Origin: Bacteroidota bacterium
GTDB lineage: Bacteria > Bacteroidota > Bacteroidia > Bacteroidales > Lentimicrobiaceae
DNA: 64,000 nucleotides
Assembly (NCBI GenBank): GCA_009773455.1
Contig: WSXU01000001.1
Location: forward strand, 181,186-245,185
Direction: 5' to 3'
The notes under the pieces were generated by a model. The model was not told where the DNA came from. It searched no databases and saw only the letters and a program-made list of their open reading frames with translations. Position 1 is the stretch's first letter; each line of letters begins with the position of its first letter. The position numbers and the translations under genes are program-made. Shown piece after piece: positions 1-9,665 of the stretch.

Positions 1-2101
1 GGTTCACATCCACATTCTGGAAAGTAGTATCGTTCTTGGCTTCCTCCAGAAACTTTGGAATGATGGTTTTCAATTTCTCAAAATCAAGATTCTGGATCAC
101 GAACTGAACCGGCAGCGATCCCCTTGAACCAAGCCCCACTGAAATGGTTTGCTCTTCAATCGGAAAAATCCTGACATCGTTATACCGACCCAGTTTTTTG
201 GCCAGATCACCGGCAATCTGGCTCTGTGTGCGCTCCCGTTCACCGGCCGGAACAAACCCTACCCTACCGAAACCACTGTTTACCCCGCTGCTGTTAAAGC
301 CGGGAATTGAAATGAATGAAAATTCTGCTTCAGGAATCGAATCGAGCAGGTAATTGGCCAGTTTATCACCGGTTTCCATCATGTAGGGGTAACTGGCACC
401 TTCAGGCCCTGTAATCTGAAGTCGTACACTGCCTTTATCCTCAAGGGGTGCAATTTCCTTTTGCAGTCCGGTACCAATTGCATATACGAGTACAAAACAA
501 GCCAGTACAATTGCCCATGCAGTCCACCTGTACCTGATAAATCGTGTGATCAATCGCCTGTATCCGTTTTCCATACCGGAGAAGAACGGCTCGGTACTGT
601 TATAGAAACGACCATGCTGCGCTCCCCTGCGATTTAGAAAAACATTGAGTACCGGTGTAATGGTAAGCGAAACAAAAGCGGATACCAGCACAGCCACCGC
701 AAGTACAACACCAAACTCCCTGAATAAACTGCCGACGAAACCCTGCAGGAAAAGTACCGGAAGGAAAACTATGGCAAGGGTAATTGAAGTAGAAATAACA
801 ACAAAAAAGATTTCCTTACTGCCGTCAATGGCAGCTTTCCGAACCGGAATTCCCTTCTCAATTTTCCGGAAAATATTCTCCGTTACCACAATTCCGTCAT
901 CAACGACCAGACCGGTCGCAAGTATAATGGCCAGCAGGGTGAGTATATTGACCGAGAAACCGGCAACATACATAATGAAAAATGTAAAAATCAGTGAAAT
1001 CGGGATATCTATCAGTGGCCTGAGTGCAATCAGCCAGTTGCGGAAGAAGAAAAATATAACCAGGATAACAAGCAGAATTGCGATTAACAGGGTTTCGGCC
1101 ACTTCGTTCAGCGATTTGCGGACATTCCTCGTGTTGTCGATCAGGGTTGTAAATTTAATGTCGCTTTTCTGTGCCCTGTTGATTTCATCGAGCCGCTTGT
1201 TGAACTCATCAGATATGTTGATGTAATTGGCTCCGGGTTGTGGTGTGATGGCAATACCCACCGCGCTCACCCCATTCAGTTTCCAGCTCTGTTCATACCG
1301 CTCGGGGCCGAGTTCAACAGTTGCCACATCGGAGAGCCTGACAATCCCGCTTTCGTCGCCTCTGAGAATCAGATCCCTGAACTCCTTCTCTGTGGTAAGA
1401 TTGCCCAGTGCACGGATGGTTAGTTCTGTCTTGTTGCCGTAAATCTTCCCCGAAGGAATCTCAACATTCTCCTTATCAAGGATGTTTGTTATATCGTTAA
1501 ATGTGATGTTGTAGGCATTCAGTTTGTCGGGATCGACCCAGATGCGCATGGCCGGCCGCTTTTGCCCGATTATGTTAACCCCGCTTACCTCAGGAATGGT
1601 CTGAAACTTGTTCTGCAAAACGTTTTCGGCATAATCGCTCAGTTCAAGCAAACCTTTGGTAGGACTCTGAACAGCCAGTAAAATGATAAAATCGCTGTTC
1701 GCATCCGACTTCGTAACTACCGGGGGTGCATCTATGTCCTGGGGAAGATTTCTGACAGCCTGGCTTACCTTATCACGGACGTCATTGGCTGCTGCCTCAA
1801 GGTTGGCATCAATGTTAAACTCAACATTGATGTTGCTCCGGCCAACCGAACTGGTAGACGAAATGGTACGGATGCCCGGAATACCATTGATCGATTTTTC
1901 CAGTGGTTCAGTTATCTGGCTTTCAATGATATCGGCATTAGCCCCGGTATAGGAGGTACTCACCGTGATCATCGGGGGATCAATGGCCGGATATTCGCGC
2001 ACACCGAGAAAGGTATAACCAATCACCCCGAAAAGGATGAGGAAAAGGTTCATTACGGTTGCCAGAATCGGCCGCTTTATTGAGAGTTCGGATATATTCA
2101 T
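1..2101 (-). CDS. RND efflux transporter, inner-membrane pump (AcrB/HAE1-like), 3' end outside window
   Basis: Inner-membrane subunit of a tripartite resistance-nodulation-division efflux pump, exporting drugs or other amphiphiles with proton antiport. The frame reads leftwards from an ATG at 2101 for about 700 codons and is still open at base 1, so roughly the last third (RND proteins are about 1,030 aa) is missing. The N-terminus MNISELSIKRPILATV is typical of the family: a short cytoplasmic helix, then TM1. The porter domain follows, and in the TM4 region the sequence GLVVDDGIVV carries the paired Asp residues of the proton relay. The start lies 90 bp downstream of the membrane-fusion gene, on the same strand, so regulator, adaptor and pump form one operon. 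An outer-membrane TolC-like gene may follow outside the window. The substrate cannot be inferred. Confidence 0.93.
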   Translation of the reverse strand, partial: MNISELSIKRPILATVMNLFLILFGVIGYTFLGVREYPAIDPPMITVSTSYTGANADIIESQITEPLEKSINGIPGIRTISSTSSVGRSNINVEFNIDANLEAAANDVRDKVSQAVRNLPQDIDAPPVVTKSDANSDFIILLAVQSPTKGLLELSDYAENVLQNKFQTIPEVSGVNIIGQKRPAMRIWVDPDKLNAYNITFNDITNILDKENVEIPSGKIYGNKTELTIRALGNLTTEKEFRDLILRGDESGIVRLSDVATVELGPERYEQSWKLNGVSAVGIAITPQPGANYINISDEFNKRLDEINRAQKSDIKFTTLIDNTRNVRKSLNEVAETLLIAILLVILVIFFFFRNWLIALRPLIDIPISLIFTFFIMYVAGFSVNILTLLAIILATGLVVDDGIVVTENIFRKIEKGIPVRKAAIDGSKEIFFVVISTSITLAIVFLPVLFLQGFVGSLFREFGVVLAVAVLVSAFVSLTITPVLNVFLNRRGAQHGRFYNSTEPFFSGMENGYRRLITRFIRYRWTAWAIVLACFVLVYAIGTGLQKEIAPLEDKGSVRLQITGPEGASYPYMMETGDKLANYLLDSIPEAEFSFISIPGFNSSGVNSGFGRVGFVPAGERERTQSQIAGDLAKKLGRYNDVRIFPIEEQTISVGLGSRGSLPVQFVIQNLDFEKLKTIIPKFLEEAKNDTTFQNVDVN

Positions 2102-2191
2102 TGCAGTTGGTTCATCTGTAAATTTTTCCGGCAAGAGCCCGACTTCAGTATTCCGTCCATTTTTACAATTACCTGGATTTCCATTACCGGA

Positions 2192-3223
2192 TTATTCATT
2201 CCTCACCTTTTTGATCCTGACATCCCCGTTTGGCCTCACATAAAGTACCCCGCTGACAATAACGGTATCACCAACAGCAAGGCCACCGGTAATTTCGACC
2301 ATATCACTGTTCCTGATTCCTGTCTCAACATTCTGAAAAACGGCTTTTCCCCCTTTGACCAGAACCACCTGACTCGAAAGGGCATCCGGAATGATGGCAT
2401 TGGTTGGGACAACAATTCCGCTTACTTTTTCATTAAGAAATATCTTGACAAAGGCACCCGGGCTGATCATTCCACCACTAAGCCTTGCCCTTACCCTGAG
2501 GTTCCGGGTAGCCGGATTGATCTGCGGCTCAATGGCACTAATAACAGCAGCAATGCTCTCTTTTGACCCGTTTGTCCGCACAGTTATGGTTTTCCCGATT
2601 TTAACCAGGCTCTCATAAGCTTCCGGAACCGAAAAATCAATCTTTATCCTGTCGGTCTGCTGCAAAGTACCGATGATGGTTGCCGGGGAAACATAAGCTC
2701 CTTCACTGACCAGCCTAAGCCCCAGGCGGCCTGTGAACGGCGCCCTGATCACCGTTTTATCAATCTGTGCATTCAGCACACTGATGTTGGCGTTGAAGAG
2801 GTTAACCTGGCTCAGGGCAGCATCATAGGCAGCCTGATCAATCCCATTCACTGCCAGCAACTGCCTGAGGCGCAGTTCTGTTTTCTCAGCCAGATCAAGC
2901 TGAACTTTCTGTTGCTGCAACTGGGCCTGAAGATCGGCATCATTGATCCGCGCAAGAATGGTTCCCGCCTTAACCGACGCCCCATCCGGAATGTTAAGGT
3001 AGGTGATCCGCCCACTGATTTCCGGGTGTAATTCAACCATTTCTTCCGATAACACCGTGCCGTTGACTTCAATATCGGATGAGAACCCTGAATTAACCGC
3101 AACCATAACATCCACCGGAACCGGAGGTTTCCCCTTATTCCCTGCTTTATCGTTGTTCCCGCTCTTGCAGGAAATGAAGGTTGCCAGCAACAGCGGCAAT
3201 CCGATAATAAGTTTTATGCTCAT
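2192..3223 (-). CDS. RND efflux periplasmic adaptor (membrane-fusion protein), lipoprotein
   Basis: Periplasmic adaptor that links the RND pump to an outer-membrane channel. The 343-aa product starts with a lipoprotein signal whose lipobox ends FISC (Cys19), so it is probably lipid-anchored. Order of parts: first beta-barrel/lipoyl half (about 60-95, with the phrase GRITYLNIPDGASVKAG), alpha-helical hairpin (about 100-155), second lipoyl half (VIRAPFTGRLGLRLVSEGAYV, about 158-180), then beta-barrel and membrane-proximal domains. Length is normal for the AcrA/MexA/HlyD family. It overlaps the upstream MarR gene by 4 bp (ATGA), indicating translational coupling, and is followed after 90 bp by the pump gene. 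Confidence 0.93.
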   Translation of the reverse strand: MSIKLIIGLPLLLATFISCKSGNNDKAGNKGKPPVPVDVMVAVNSGFSSDIEVNGTVLSEEMVELHPEISGRITYLNIPDGASVKAGTILARINDADLQAQLQQQKVQLDLAEKTELRLRQLLAVNGIDQAAYDAALSQVNLFNANISVLNAQIDKTVIRAPFTGRLGLRLVSEGAYVSPATIIGTLQQTDRIKIDFSVPEAYESLVKIGKTITVRTNGSKESIAAVISAIEPQINPATRNLRVRARLSGGMISPGAFVKIFLNEKVSGIVVPTNAIIPDALSSQVVLVKGGKAVFQNVETGIRNSDMVEITGGLAVGDTVIVSGVLYVRPNGDVRIKKVRNE

Positions 3224-3675
3224 GAGGTATGAATATTTTCGGTAATATTCTTTTTTATCTTTTCTATGGTGTCACCAAAACCGGTGATAGCGGGTTTGTC
3301 AATCCCTTTCAGCACCTGGACATTGATTTCACTGATTGATCTCCGAATCTCCGGAAGAGCTTGTCTGGCCTTTTCAGTCAGCAAGAGACTTCGTTTGCGC
3401 TTATCATCCGGTTTTCTGATCCTTTTAACATAGCCTTTCTCCGAAAGGTAATCAACAACACGCACAATACTCACCTTATCCGTTTCAAGCTGAAAGGCAA
3501 GTTCCTGCTGGGTAATGAGTCCATCCCGGCTCCCGATCAGTATCAGTGCGTAATAATTACGGTCAATGTCCAGGTGTTTCAATCTCTCCCTCAGCAGATG
3601 CAGGTATCCTCTTCCCATCACAGTGAGCATCCGTCCAAGAGGCTGTTCGGCGAATGACTGAAGTTCAGGGATCAT
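3220..3675 (-). CDS. MarR-family transcriptional regulator
   Basis: Winged-helix dimeric repressor of the MarR type, about 151 aa. The helix-turn-helix and wing are visible at roughly residues 55-105: a recognition segment followed by YLSEKGYVKRIRKPDDKRKR, the basic wing of this family, then LLLTEKAR. It leads the efflux operon and overlaps the adaptor gene by 4 bp, so it very likely controls the pump and itself. The reading frame extends to an ATG at 3693, but I chose the ATG at 3675 because a TATTTTTG element on the minus strand (3698 to 3691) resembles the Bacteroidota -7 box and would overlap the earlier start. The inducing ligand is unknown. Confidence 0.88.
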   Translation of the reverse strand: MIPELQSFAEQPLGRMLTVMGRGYLHLLRERLKHLDIDRNYYALILIGSRDGLITQQELAFQLETDKVSIVRVVDYLSEKGYVKRIRKPDDKRKRSLLLTEKARQALPEIRRSISEINVQVLKGIDKPAITGFGDTIEKIKKNITENIHTS

Positions 3676-3832
3676 ACAGTGAATTTTGTGCAAAAATACC
3701 CAAATTACATTTGGTTTACATTGTTAACTATATTATAACAACGCAACATCAACCACTATATGCATTCAGGAATAAAACATTATTTCAGCTAAAGTATGAA
3801 TCGCTGTGAAACCGATTTGTTTTACTCCGGTT

Positions 3833-5484
3833 TTATTCAACCCGGACCAGTCTGAGGGTCTTGCTGACTCCACCGGCCGTAAGCCTGCAGAAATAAATTC
3901 CATTTTCCAGGTTGCCTCCGTCAACAGGTAATGAATAGCTTCCTGCATTCATGAAACCGTTTTCAAGGGACCTGATTTCGCGTCCGCTGATATCGCACAG
4001 GACAACCTTAACCATAGAGGAATTTGAGAGTCTGAAACTTACCCGGGTATTCCCGCTGAACGGGTTTGGGCTGACATTGAATGTTTCAATCAGGTCATCG
4101 GTTTGCTTTTGAGCCGTTCCGGTAATAACAGGCGTTATCCGTCCGTAATAAACATCCTGCTCACCGTTCAGGGTGTTTGCCCAGGCAAGGTGAGCATTGC
4201 CGTTATCAGAAACCATGTCGAAATAATCACCCATTTTTTCCTGGTTGGGCCATCCAAGATGAGGGTCGAAGGATTCGGACAGCAGTTCGTTGGCCGACCA
4301 GGTTACACCCTGATCTAGTGAATAGGAATAATAGAGTGCCGAATAGAGGTTGTTGAATGCCGGAGCATCCCTGGTATCGAGCCATACCACGTCGATCCTG
4401 CCGTTCGGGGCAACCGACATGGTGCCAAACCACTGGGTGTTGGTGACCGACAAGTCATCGTTGATCCGGACAGGTTCACTGAATGATAAACCACCATCCT
4501 CACTTCTGGCAAACATGACATCGCCCGGATCTCCGTTCCAGGATCGTTCAACTGACCAAGGAGCCCGGCCGGATTAACATTCGGACCGGCAGTCATGGCA
4601 CCGTCAAGATTAACCTGTGTATAATAATCCCATATCAGTGTACTGCCGGCAAACTGGGCATTGTTGCTCCTGGTAACTACCAGACCATCATTGAACCCTG
4701 AACCAACCGTGTACAATTCGCCGGAAGGGCCGACTGCCAGTGTGCCCCAGTAAGGGTCACCATCAACACTGACACAATCTTCATAAGCACTTCCGCCATC
4801 GGCTGATCGTGTAAAATTACCCGGATAGCAAACGCTGTAGTAAGAGGTCCAGAAGGAATAGATATTCCCGTCTCCGTCTCCACCGGTTTTATCTATCTCC
4901 ATCCATTGTTTGTCACCGCCCTGGGCTGAAACCCCTTCATCCCAGGATGCTCCGCCATTGGCAGATCTGAATACCCTGCAAAAGTAACTGCCTCCGCTGG
5001 AAGTAAGGCTGTTGTAGAAAAAGGTGCCCTGGTTATCTGCATCCAGCACCGGATCTGACCTGAACGTTCCCGGATCGATTACACCCGGGAAAACCCAGGT
5101 CTGTCCGCCATCGGAGGTATAAGCATTCCCCGCCTGCCTGAAATTATTGGTAACATCGTCAAACTGCCTCCAGCCAATCGCCATCCTGTCAGGATTGGTC
5201 GGATCTACAGCAATCGAAGGTTCGTTGCCTGCATCGTTCAGAATATTTTCACCACTGGCATTTATATTAACCTGGGTCATAAAGAAAACCGAACTCTCCC
5301 TCGTGTAAGCAGGTGAAGTCAGCTGTCCTGCAGGCTGTGACGGTGAATACGCATCATCCGGATGTTCATTGTGCAGCGACATTCGCCTGGTTTTTTCATT
5401 ATCCTCAGTCTGGGAATAAGCCCCGATTGAAAGGGTGATTGCAATTACCATCAGCAAACCTGTGAGCAAGGCAGTGTTTTTCAT
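3833..5484 (-). pseudogene. Frameshifted secreted BNR/sialidase-like repeat protein with T9SS sorting domain
   Basis: Two minus-strand frames make up one gene. The 5' part, from an ATG at 5484 (signal peptide MKNTALLTGLLMVIAITLSIGAYSQ-like, cleaved near residue 25), encodes BNR/Asp-box-like beta-propeller repeats such as TSDGGQTW and SANGGASW. The 3' part continues it with SEDGGLSFSEPVRIN and ends in a type A T9SS sorting domain: NVSPNPFSGNTRVSF, then ENGIYFCRL and a basic end. The register is lost near 4525-4535, where NDPGTE should run into GDPGDVMF; one missing base explains it. Without the shift the protein would be about 550 aa. An upstream in-frame ATG at 5538 would put about 18 residues before the signal peptide and is less likely. 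It would be exported by Sec and anchored or released by T9SS. A real pseudogene and a sequencing error cannot be told apart here. No enzymatic function is assigned. Confidence 0.8.
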
Positions 5485-5635
5485 GTTTGGGCAGATTTTG
5501 AAGAAAATTGAATACGGTATAGTCAAATGACCCGGCAATATTTGTCTGACCGGAAACTACTTCAAAATTAATGAAATATTTCAATGATCAATCAGAAAAT
5601 CAGCAGATCCACGGCATTCAATTCTGACTGAATAT

Positions 5636-5663
5636 CATAAAAAAAGCCGCATTGAAGCGGCTT
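5636..5663 (-). terminator. Rho-independent terminator after the skp-like gene
   Basis: On the minus strand AAGCCGC pairs with GCGGCTT around a 6-nt loop and is followed by a run of T. It sits 25 bp past the stop of the gene ending at 5688 and closes the envelope biogenesis block. Confidence 0.8.
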
Positions 5664-5687
5664 AATCTCTTTTGAAATTCACACAAC

Positions 5688-6203
5688 CTATTTGAGGCCG
5701 AGTTTTTTCTTTACCAAAGGCATAAGGTCGTCAGCCGGCTCTGAATAAAGCAGCAGGCCTTCGGTAGAATTGAATACAAAGTTGTAACCACTTTCCTTGG
5801 CTACATCCTTAACGGCATTACGGGCCTTTTCAATCACCGGGGCAGTTAGTTCCGCTTCTTTTGCCTGAAGATCTTCCTGGGCTGTCTGCTGGAATTCCTG
5901 AATACGTTTCTGCAGGTCGAGAATTTCTTTTTCCTTGGTCTGCTTAATAATATTTGAAAGGGTAGCCTGATTGTTCTGGTAATCCGTCAATTTGGTTTCA
6001 TACTCAGTCTGCATGGCCTGAAACTGGCTCTGAAGCTGTTCCTGATAGGAGGTAAAGGCTTTCTTGATAGAATCCTGGCCCGGCATCATTTCATAAAGCT
6101 GAGCAAAATTTATATGACCAAGTTTCTGAGCTTTCTGGGCACTCACCTGCATGGCTGAAACAGCAATCGCAAGTATAAGGAAGAATTTCAAAATGTTTTT
6201 CAT
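5688..6203 (-). CDS. OmpH/Skp family periplasmic chaperone (downstream copy)
   Basis: Periplasmic holdase chaperone that carries unfolded outer-membrane proteins to the BAM complex. The product is 171 aa with a signal peptide ending near residue 22 (AVSAMQVSAQ). A small beta core starts with KLGHINFAQLYEMMPG, followed by a long charged coiled coil (about 45-125) forming the tentacle, and then the C-terminal strand pair (YNFVFNSTEGLLLYSEPADDL). Length matches Skp. It is the second of two adjacent skp-like genes downstream of bamA, a common Bacteroidota arrangement. A promoter-like element lies just upstream (6239-6268), so it may be transcribed on its own as well as with bamA. Confidence 0.9.
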   Translation of the reverse strand: MKNILKFFLILAIAVSAMQVSAQKAQKLGHINFAQLYEMMPGQDSIKKAFTSYQEQLQSQFQAMQTEYETKLTDYQNNQATLSNIIKQTKEKEILDLQKRIQEFQQTAQEDLQAKEAELTAPVIEKARNAVKDVAKESGYNFVFNSTEGLLLYSEPADDLMPLVKKKLGLK

Positions 6204-6238
6204 TGTGAACTGTTAAGGGTTAAGGTTATTTTGCAAGG

Positions 6239-6268
6239 CAAATTTACTAAATTTAGTTAATCTGCAAA
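6239..6268 (-). promoter_or_regulatory. Candidate Bacteroidota promoter for the downstream skp-like gene
   Basis: On the minus strand TTTG (6268-6265), an 18-nt spacer and TAAATTTG (6246-6239) resemble the Bacteroidota -33/-7 pattern, although the spacer is one base short of the usual 19-21. The ATG follows 35 bp later. Confidence 0.45.
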
Positions 6269-6292
6269 AGATGATCTTCATTTTCAGATACA

Positions 6293-6317
6293 ATAGCCCT
6301 GTAAGTTACAGGGCTAT
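6293..6317. repeat. Perfect 12-bp inverted repeat between the two skp-like genes
   Basis: ATAGCCCTGTAA and TTACAGGGCTAT are separated by a single base. On the minus strand no T run follows, so it is a weak terminator at best. It may be an RNA hairpin separating the expression of the two chaperone genes. Confidence 0.55.
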
Positions 6318-6374
6318 CAGCTTTTTATTCAGGATCCTTCCGCTGAAAATACCATGAACAGGATCAGCCGGTGA

Positions 6375-6902
6375 CTATTGTCTGCTTTTGTAGGAGTACC
6401 CGAGTTTATCAAGCACTTCCTCACTGATATCATATCTCGGATTGGAATACATCATCGAAACACTCCCTGCCTTATCAAAGATAACAGCATAGTTATCGGT
6501 GGCGGCAATGGATTCAATGGCTGTATAGATCTTTTCCTGGATGGGTTTGATCAGTTCCTGGCGGCGCTTGAATAAATCGCCTTCTTTCCCGAAACGCTGT
6601 TTCTGTAAATCTTTTGCTGCCTTTTCCTTGGCAACGATCTCTTCTTCGCGTTTGTTTTTTATATCATCGGGAAGCAGCACAGCTTCTGCTTTGAAGCTTT
6701 TGTACAACTGGTCTATCTCTGAAAATTTTGCTTCAATGTCGCGCTGCCACTGGATAGAAAGTTCATCTACTTCCGCTTTTGCATCGGCATATTCGGGGAT
6801 ATTCTCAAGAATAAATTCACTGTCGACGTAAGCAAATTTCTGCGCAAATGAACTTACTGCAGCAATTAGTAAGATGGCGGTAATCAATAATGTCTTTTTC
6901 AT
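6375..6902 (-). CDS. OmpH/Skp family periplasmic chaperone (upstream copy)
   Basis: Second Skp-like outer-membrane protein chaperone, 175 aa, with a signal peptide (MKKTLLITAILLIAAVSSFAQ). The mature part begins KFAYVDSEFILENIPEY, the conserved N-terminal strand and helix of OmpH. A Lys/Glu-rich coiled coil follows (about 40-120), then the C-terminal NYAVIFDKAGSVSMMYSNP motif, and it ends KLGYSYKSRQ. It starts 125 bp after the bamA stop on the same strand. The two copies are clearly divergent in sequence, so they are old paralogues and may have distinct client sets. Confidence 0.91.
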   Translation of the reverse strand: MKKTLLITAILLIAAVSSFAQKFAYVDSEFILENIPEYADAKAEVDELSIQWQRDIEAKFSEIDQLYKSFKAEAVLLPDDIKNKREEEIVAKEKAAKDLQKQRFGKEGDLFKRRQELIKPIQEKIYTAIESIAATDNYAVIFDKAGSVSMMYSNPRYDISEEVLDKLGYSYKSRQ

Positions 6903-7026
6903 TGTATGTCCTCCCTGTTTTGGTTGAGGTAATTGATTTTGTTAATTTCGTCGTGATCCAAGCAAAAAGTCTGCCACAAAACAGACGTAGTGAAGAAGCC
7001 TGTTACGCCAGGCCACCGGTAACCGA

Positions 7027-9654
7027 TCAATCTATACTCTGGTTGATAGAGAAGTGGAATTGTCCTTTCCCGGCCGATGGCAGCCCCGGAACATCATCAA
7101 ATCCATATCCCCAGTCAAGTCCAAGCAATCCAAACATCGGCAGAAATACCCTGACACCCACACCGGCAGACCGGTAGAGTGAGAAAGGATTGAAAGAACT
7201 GAAATTTTTCCATGCTTTTCCGGCCTCCATGAACCCCATCACGTAAATGGTAGCGCTTGGATTAAGCGAAAGCGGGTACCTGAGTTCGATGGTATTTTTG
7301 TTGTAGATCGAGGCTCCTACATTTTTATTCCTGTAATAATCCGGAGTGAGGCTCTCATTGGCATAACCCCTCATACCGATGATTTCACGGCCATCAAGGT
7401 TATTGGCGCCCGAAAGTCCGTCACCTCCCAGGTAATACCGGTCAAAAGGTGTTATTCCGATGTCATTGTTATACTGACCCAGGAAGCCGTATTTTACACG
7501 AGCACTCAGTACCAGGTTGCCAACAATCTGCCGGTAGAGCGTTGCACTGAACTTCCATTTATGGTATTCAATCCACTTGAATTTTTCCTGATCCTCAAGT
7601 GTGGTATAGTCCTTATTACTGAATAGTGAATATGGCGGAGTTACATCAAGATTGGCAGCTACCTCCGAACCCGAACGAGGAAAGATAGGGCTGTCGACAG
7701 AATTCCGTGCCAGCGTAATACCAGCACTGTAGTTTCTGTATTTACCGTTGCCATTGCCAAACGCGAAGATACTGCCGTAATTGTTCAGGTAATAATTCTG
7801 AATGCTGATACGGGTCATCAGGGTAAAATAATCGTCGGGCCATTCCAGACGCTTGCCCAGCATAAATGACAATCCATCCCGTTTAAATGACTGATAGTTA
7901 TCGGATGACTTCGAAACCCCGTTTGAATACAATGAGTGATAATAACTGACACTGAACGAGTTTGGTTTTTTACCTCCCAGCCATGGCTCGGTAAATGAAG
8001 CGCTATAGCTGATAAATCCTTTACCATAAGATTGCAGGTGAAGGCTCAGTTTCTGACCATCGCCCGAGGGTATCGGTCGCCAGGCACTGATTTTCAATAA
8101 ATTTCTTGCAGAGAAGTTATTAAATGAAAGGCCCAGTGTACCTACTACCCTACCGTAACCCCATCCCCCCGACAATTCAATCTGATCGCTGGATGTTTCC
8201 TCTACCTTGTATTCTATATCGACGGTTCCATCGTTGGGATTGGGAATCGGATTGGGAACAATTTTTTCAGGATCAAAATAACGCAGCTGCGCCAGCTCAC
8301 GGGTCGTACGGATGATATCTGACCGGCTGAACAACTGACCAGGACGGGTTCTGAGTTCACGGATGACCACATGGTCGTTGGTCCGGGTATTCCCCCTGAT
8401 ATAAACTTTATTGATGGTGGCCTGCTTCCCTTCGCGGATGCGCATTTCCAGGTCAATGGTGTCATTCTCAACCCTGACCTCAACCGGAACTACCTGAAAA
8501 AACAGGTACCCATCATCAAGATACAGCGTACTGATATCAATCTCATTGGGGTTATAGTTCAGATTGGCATCCAGTTCACTCTGGTTGTATACATCCCCTG
8601 ACTTGATCTTGAGAACATCATTGAGCTGCTGGGCCGTGTATTTGGTATTGCCAACCCATTTAATGTCACCGAAATAATAGCGATTGCCTTCATCAACCCT
8701 GACATTAATGTTGATCAGCTTCGGGCTGATTCTGTATACTGAGTCACTGACAATCACGGCATCCCTGAATCCTTCTTCATTGTATTTGGCAATAACTGAA
8801 GCCAGGTCTTCCTTATAATCGTCAAGTATATATTTTGAACTCTTGAAAATCCTGAACTTCAGATTTTCCTCGAAAATACCGGTGAGAAAATCCACGACAG
8901 TGTCTGAATTGAACTTCAGCAGCTTACGGGGTATATTCAAAACAATCTGGTCAAGCGCTGTAAAAGGTTTAAAAACAGCCTTATCCTTGGTATTTTTCAT
9001 GGCCCTCTTCAGCTGGCTGTCTGCCAGCTTGTGATTGCCGGTAAAATATATCTGGTCTATACGGACTTTGCTGTTTTTATTGATGTTGATTGATAGACTA
9101 ACGTCATTTGATTTTGATGAATCGCGCTTTTGCTCTATGTCGACTGTGGCATTCAGGTAACCCTTGCCGTTAAAATGTTTTTTGATGATGTTTGTGGTCC
9201 TGATAATCACATTTTCGGTAACGACATCACCCTTGACGAGTTTTATCTTCTCACGCAGGTCATCTGCTTCCGATTTACGTATTCCCCTGAATGAAAACCT
9301 CGAAAGCCTGGGTCTTTCCTGCAGGTGGATATTGAGAAAAATAAGATCGTTGCTGATGCTCGTGGCAGAAATCCTGACATCTTCAAAAAGGCCCTGTGAC
9401 CAGAGTTTTTCGATTGCCTTCCTGATTTTATCACCCGGCACTTCAATCTTGTCGGCGACCTGCAGGCCCGAAAGCATGATCAGTACATTGTGGTCGAGAA
9501 ACTGAACTCCACTAACAGTTACACCTCCGATTATATATTCTTTGGGGCTTGAATAGTCTATTTCGCTGAGGTCATCTCCCAGGCGGATCTGTGCCTGCGA
9601 GGAGAGTGAGAAAAAGAGCAGCAGGATAGTAATTAATCGGTAGTTGGAATTCAT
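7027..9654 (-). CDS. bamA: BamA, outer-membrane protein assembly factor (Omp85)
   Basis: Central subunit of the BAM complex, which folds and inserts beta-barrel proteins into the outer membrane. The product is 875 aa with a signal peptide cut near SLSSQAQ. Successive POTRA domains occupy about residues 40-480, each with the beta-alpha-alpha-beta-beta pattern (for example GVTVSGVQFLDHNVL near the N-terminus and INKVYIRGNTRTNDHVVIREL near 415). The rest is the 16-strand barrel. The loop-6 VRGF/Y-type motif appears as IGMRGYANESL. It is longer than E. coli BamA (810 aa), which is usual in this phylum. The gene sits 12 bp after uppS and is followed by two skp-like chaperone genes, the classic Bacteroidota order. 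Confidence 0.96.
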   Translation of the reverse strand: MNSNYRLITILLLFFSLSSQAQIRLGDDLSEIDYSSPKEYIIGGVTVSGVQFLDHNVLIMLSGLQVADKIEVPGDKIRKAIEKLWSQGLFEDVRISATSISNDLIFLNIHLQERPRLSRFSFRGIRKSEADDLREKIKLVKGDVVTENVIIRTTNIIKKHFNGKGYLNATVDIEQKRDSSKSNDVSLSININKNSKVRIDQIYFTGNHKLADSQLKRAMKNTKDKAVFKPFTALDQIVLNIPRKLLKFNSDTVVDFLTGIFEENLKFRIFKSSKYILDDYKEDLASVIAKYNEEGFRDAVIVSDSVYRISPKLININVRVDEGNRYYFGDIKWVGNTKYTAQQLNDVLKIKSGDVYNQSELDANLNYNPNEIDISTLYLDDGYLFFQVVPVEVRVENDTIDLEMRIREGKQATINKVYIRGNTRTNDHVVIRELRTRPGQLFSRSDIIRTTRELAQLRYFDPEKIVPNPIPNPNDGTVDIEYKVEETSSDQIELSGGWGYGRVVGTLGLSFNNFSARNLLKISAWRPIPSGDGQKLSLHLQSYGKGFISYSASFTEPWLGGKKPNSFSVSYYHSLYSNGVSKSSDNYQSFKRDGLSFMLGKRLEWPDDYFTLMTRISIQNYYLNNYGSIFAFGNGNGKYRNYSAGITLARNSVDSPIFPRSGSEVAANLDVTPPYSLFSNKDYTTLEDQEKFKWIEYHKWKFSATLYRQIVGNLVLSARVKYGFLGQYNNDIGITPFDRYYLGGDGLSGANNLDGREIIGMRGYANESLTPDYYRNKNVGASIYNKNTIELRYPLSLNPSATIYVMGFMEAGKAWKNFSSFNPFSLYRSAGVGVRVFLPMFGLLGLDWGYGFDDVPGLPSAGKGQFHFSINQSID

Positions 9655-9665
9655 TTATCGGTAAC

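Noticed and set aside
645-1226. 193-codon plus-strand frame
   Set aside because: It lies opposite the RND pump frame, which has clear transmembrane and DD motifs.
3691-3735. Palindromic A/T-rich sequence upstream of marR considered as its operator
   Set aside because: Arms are short and imperfect and I could not define a convincing symmetric site.
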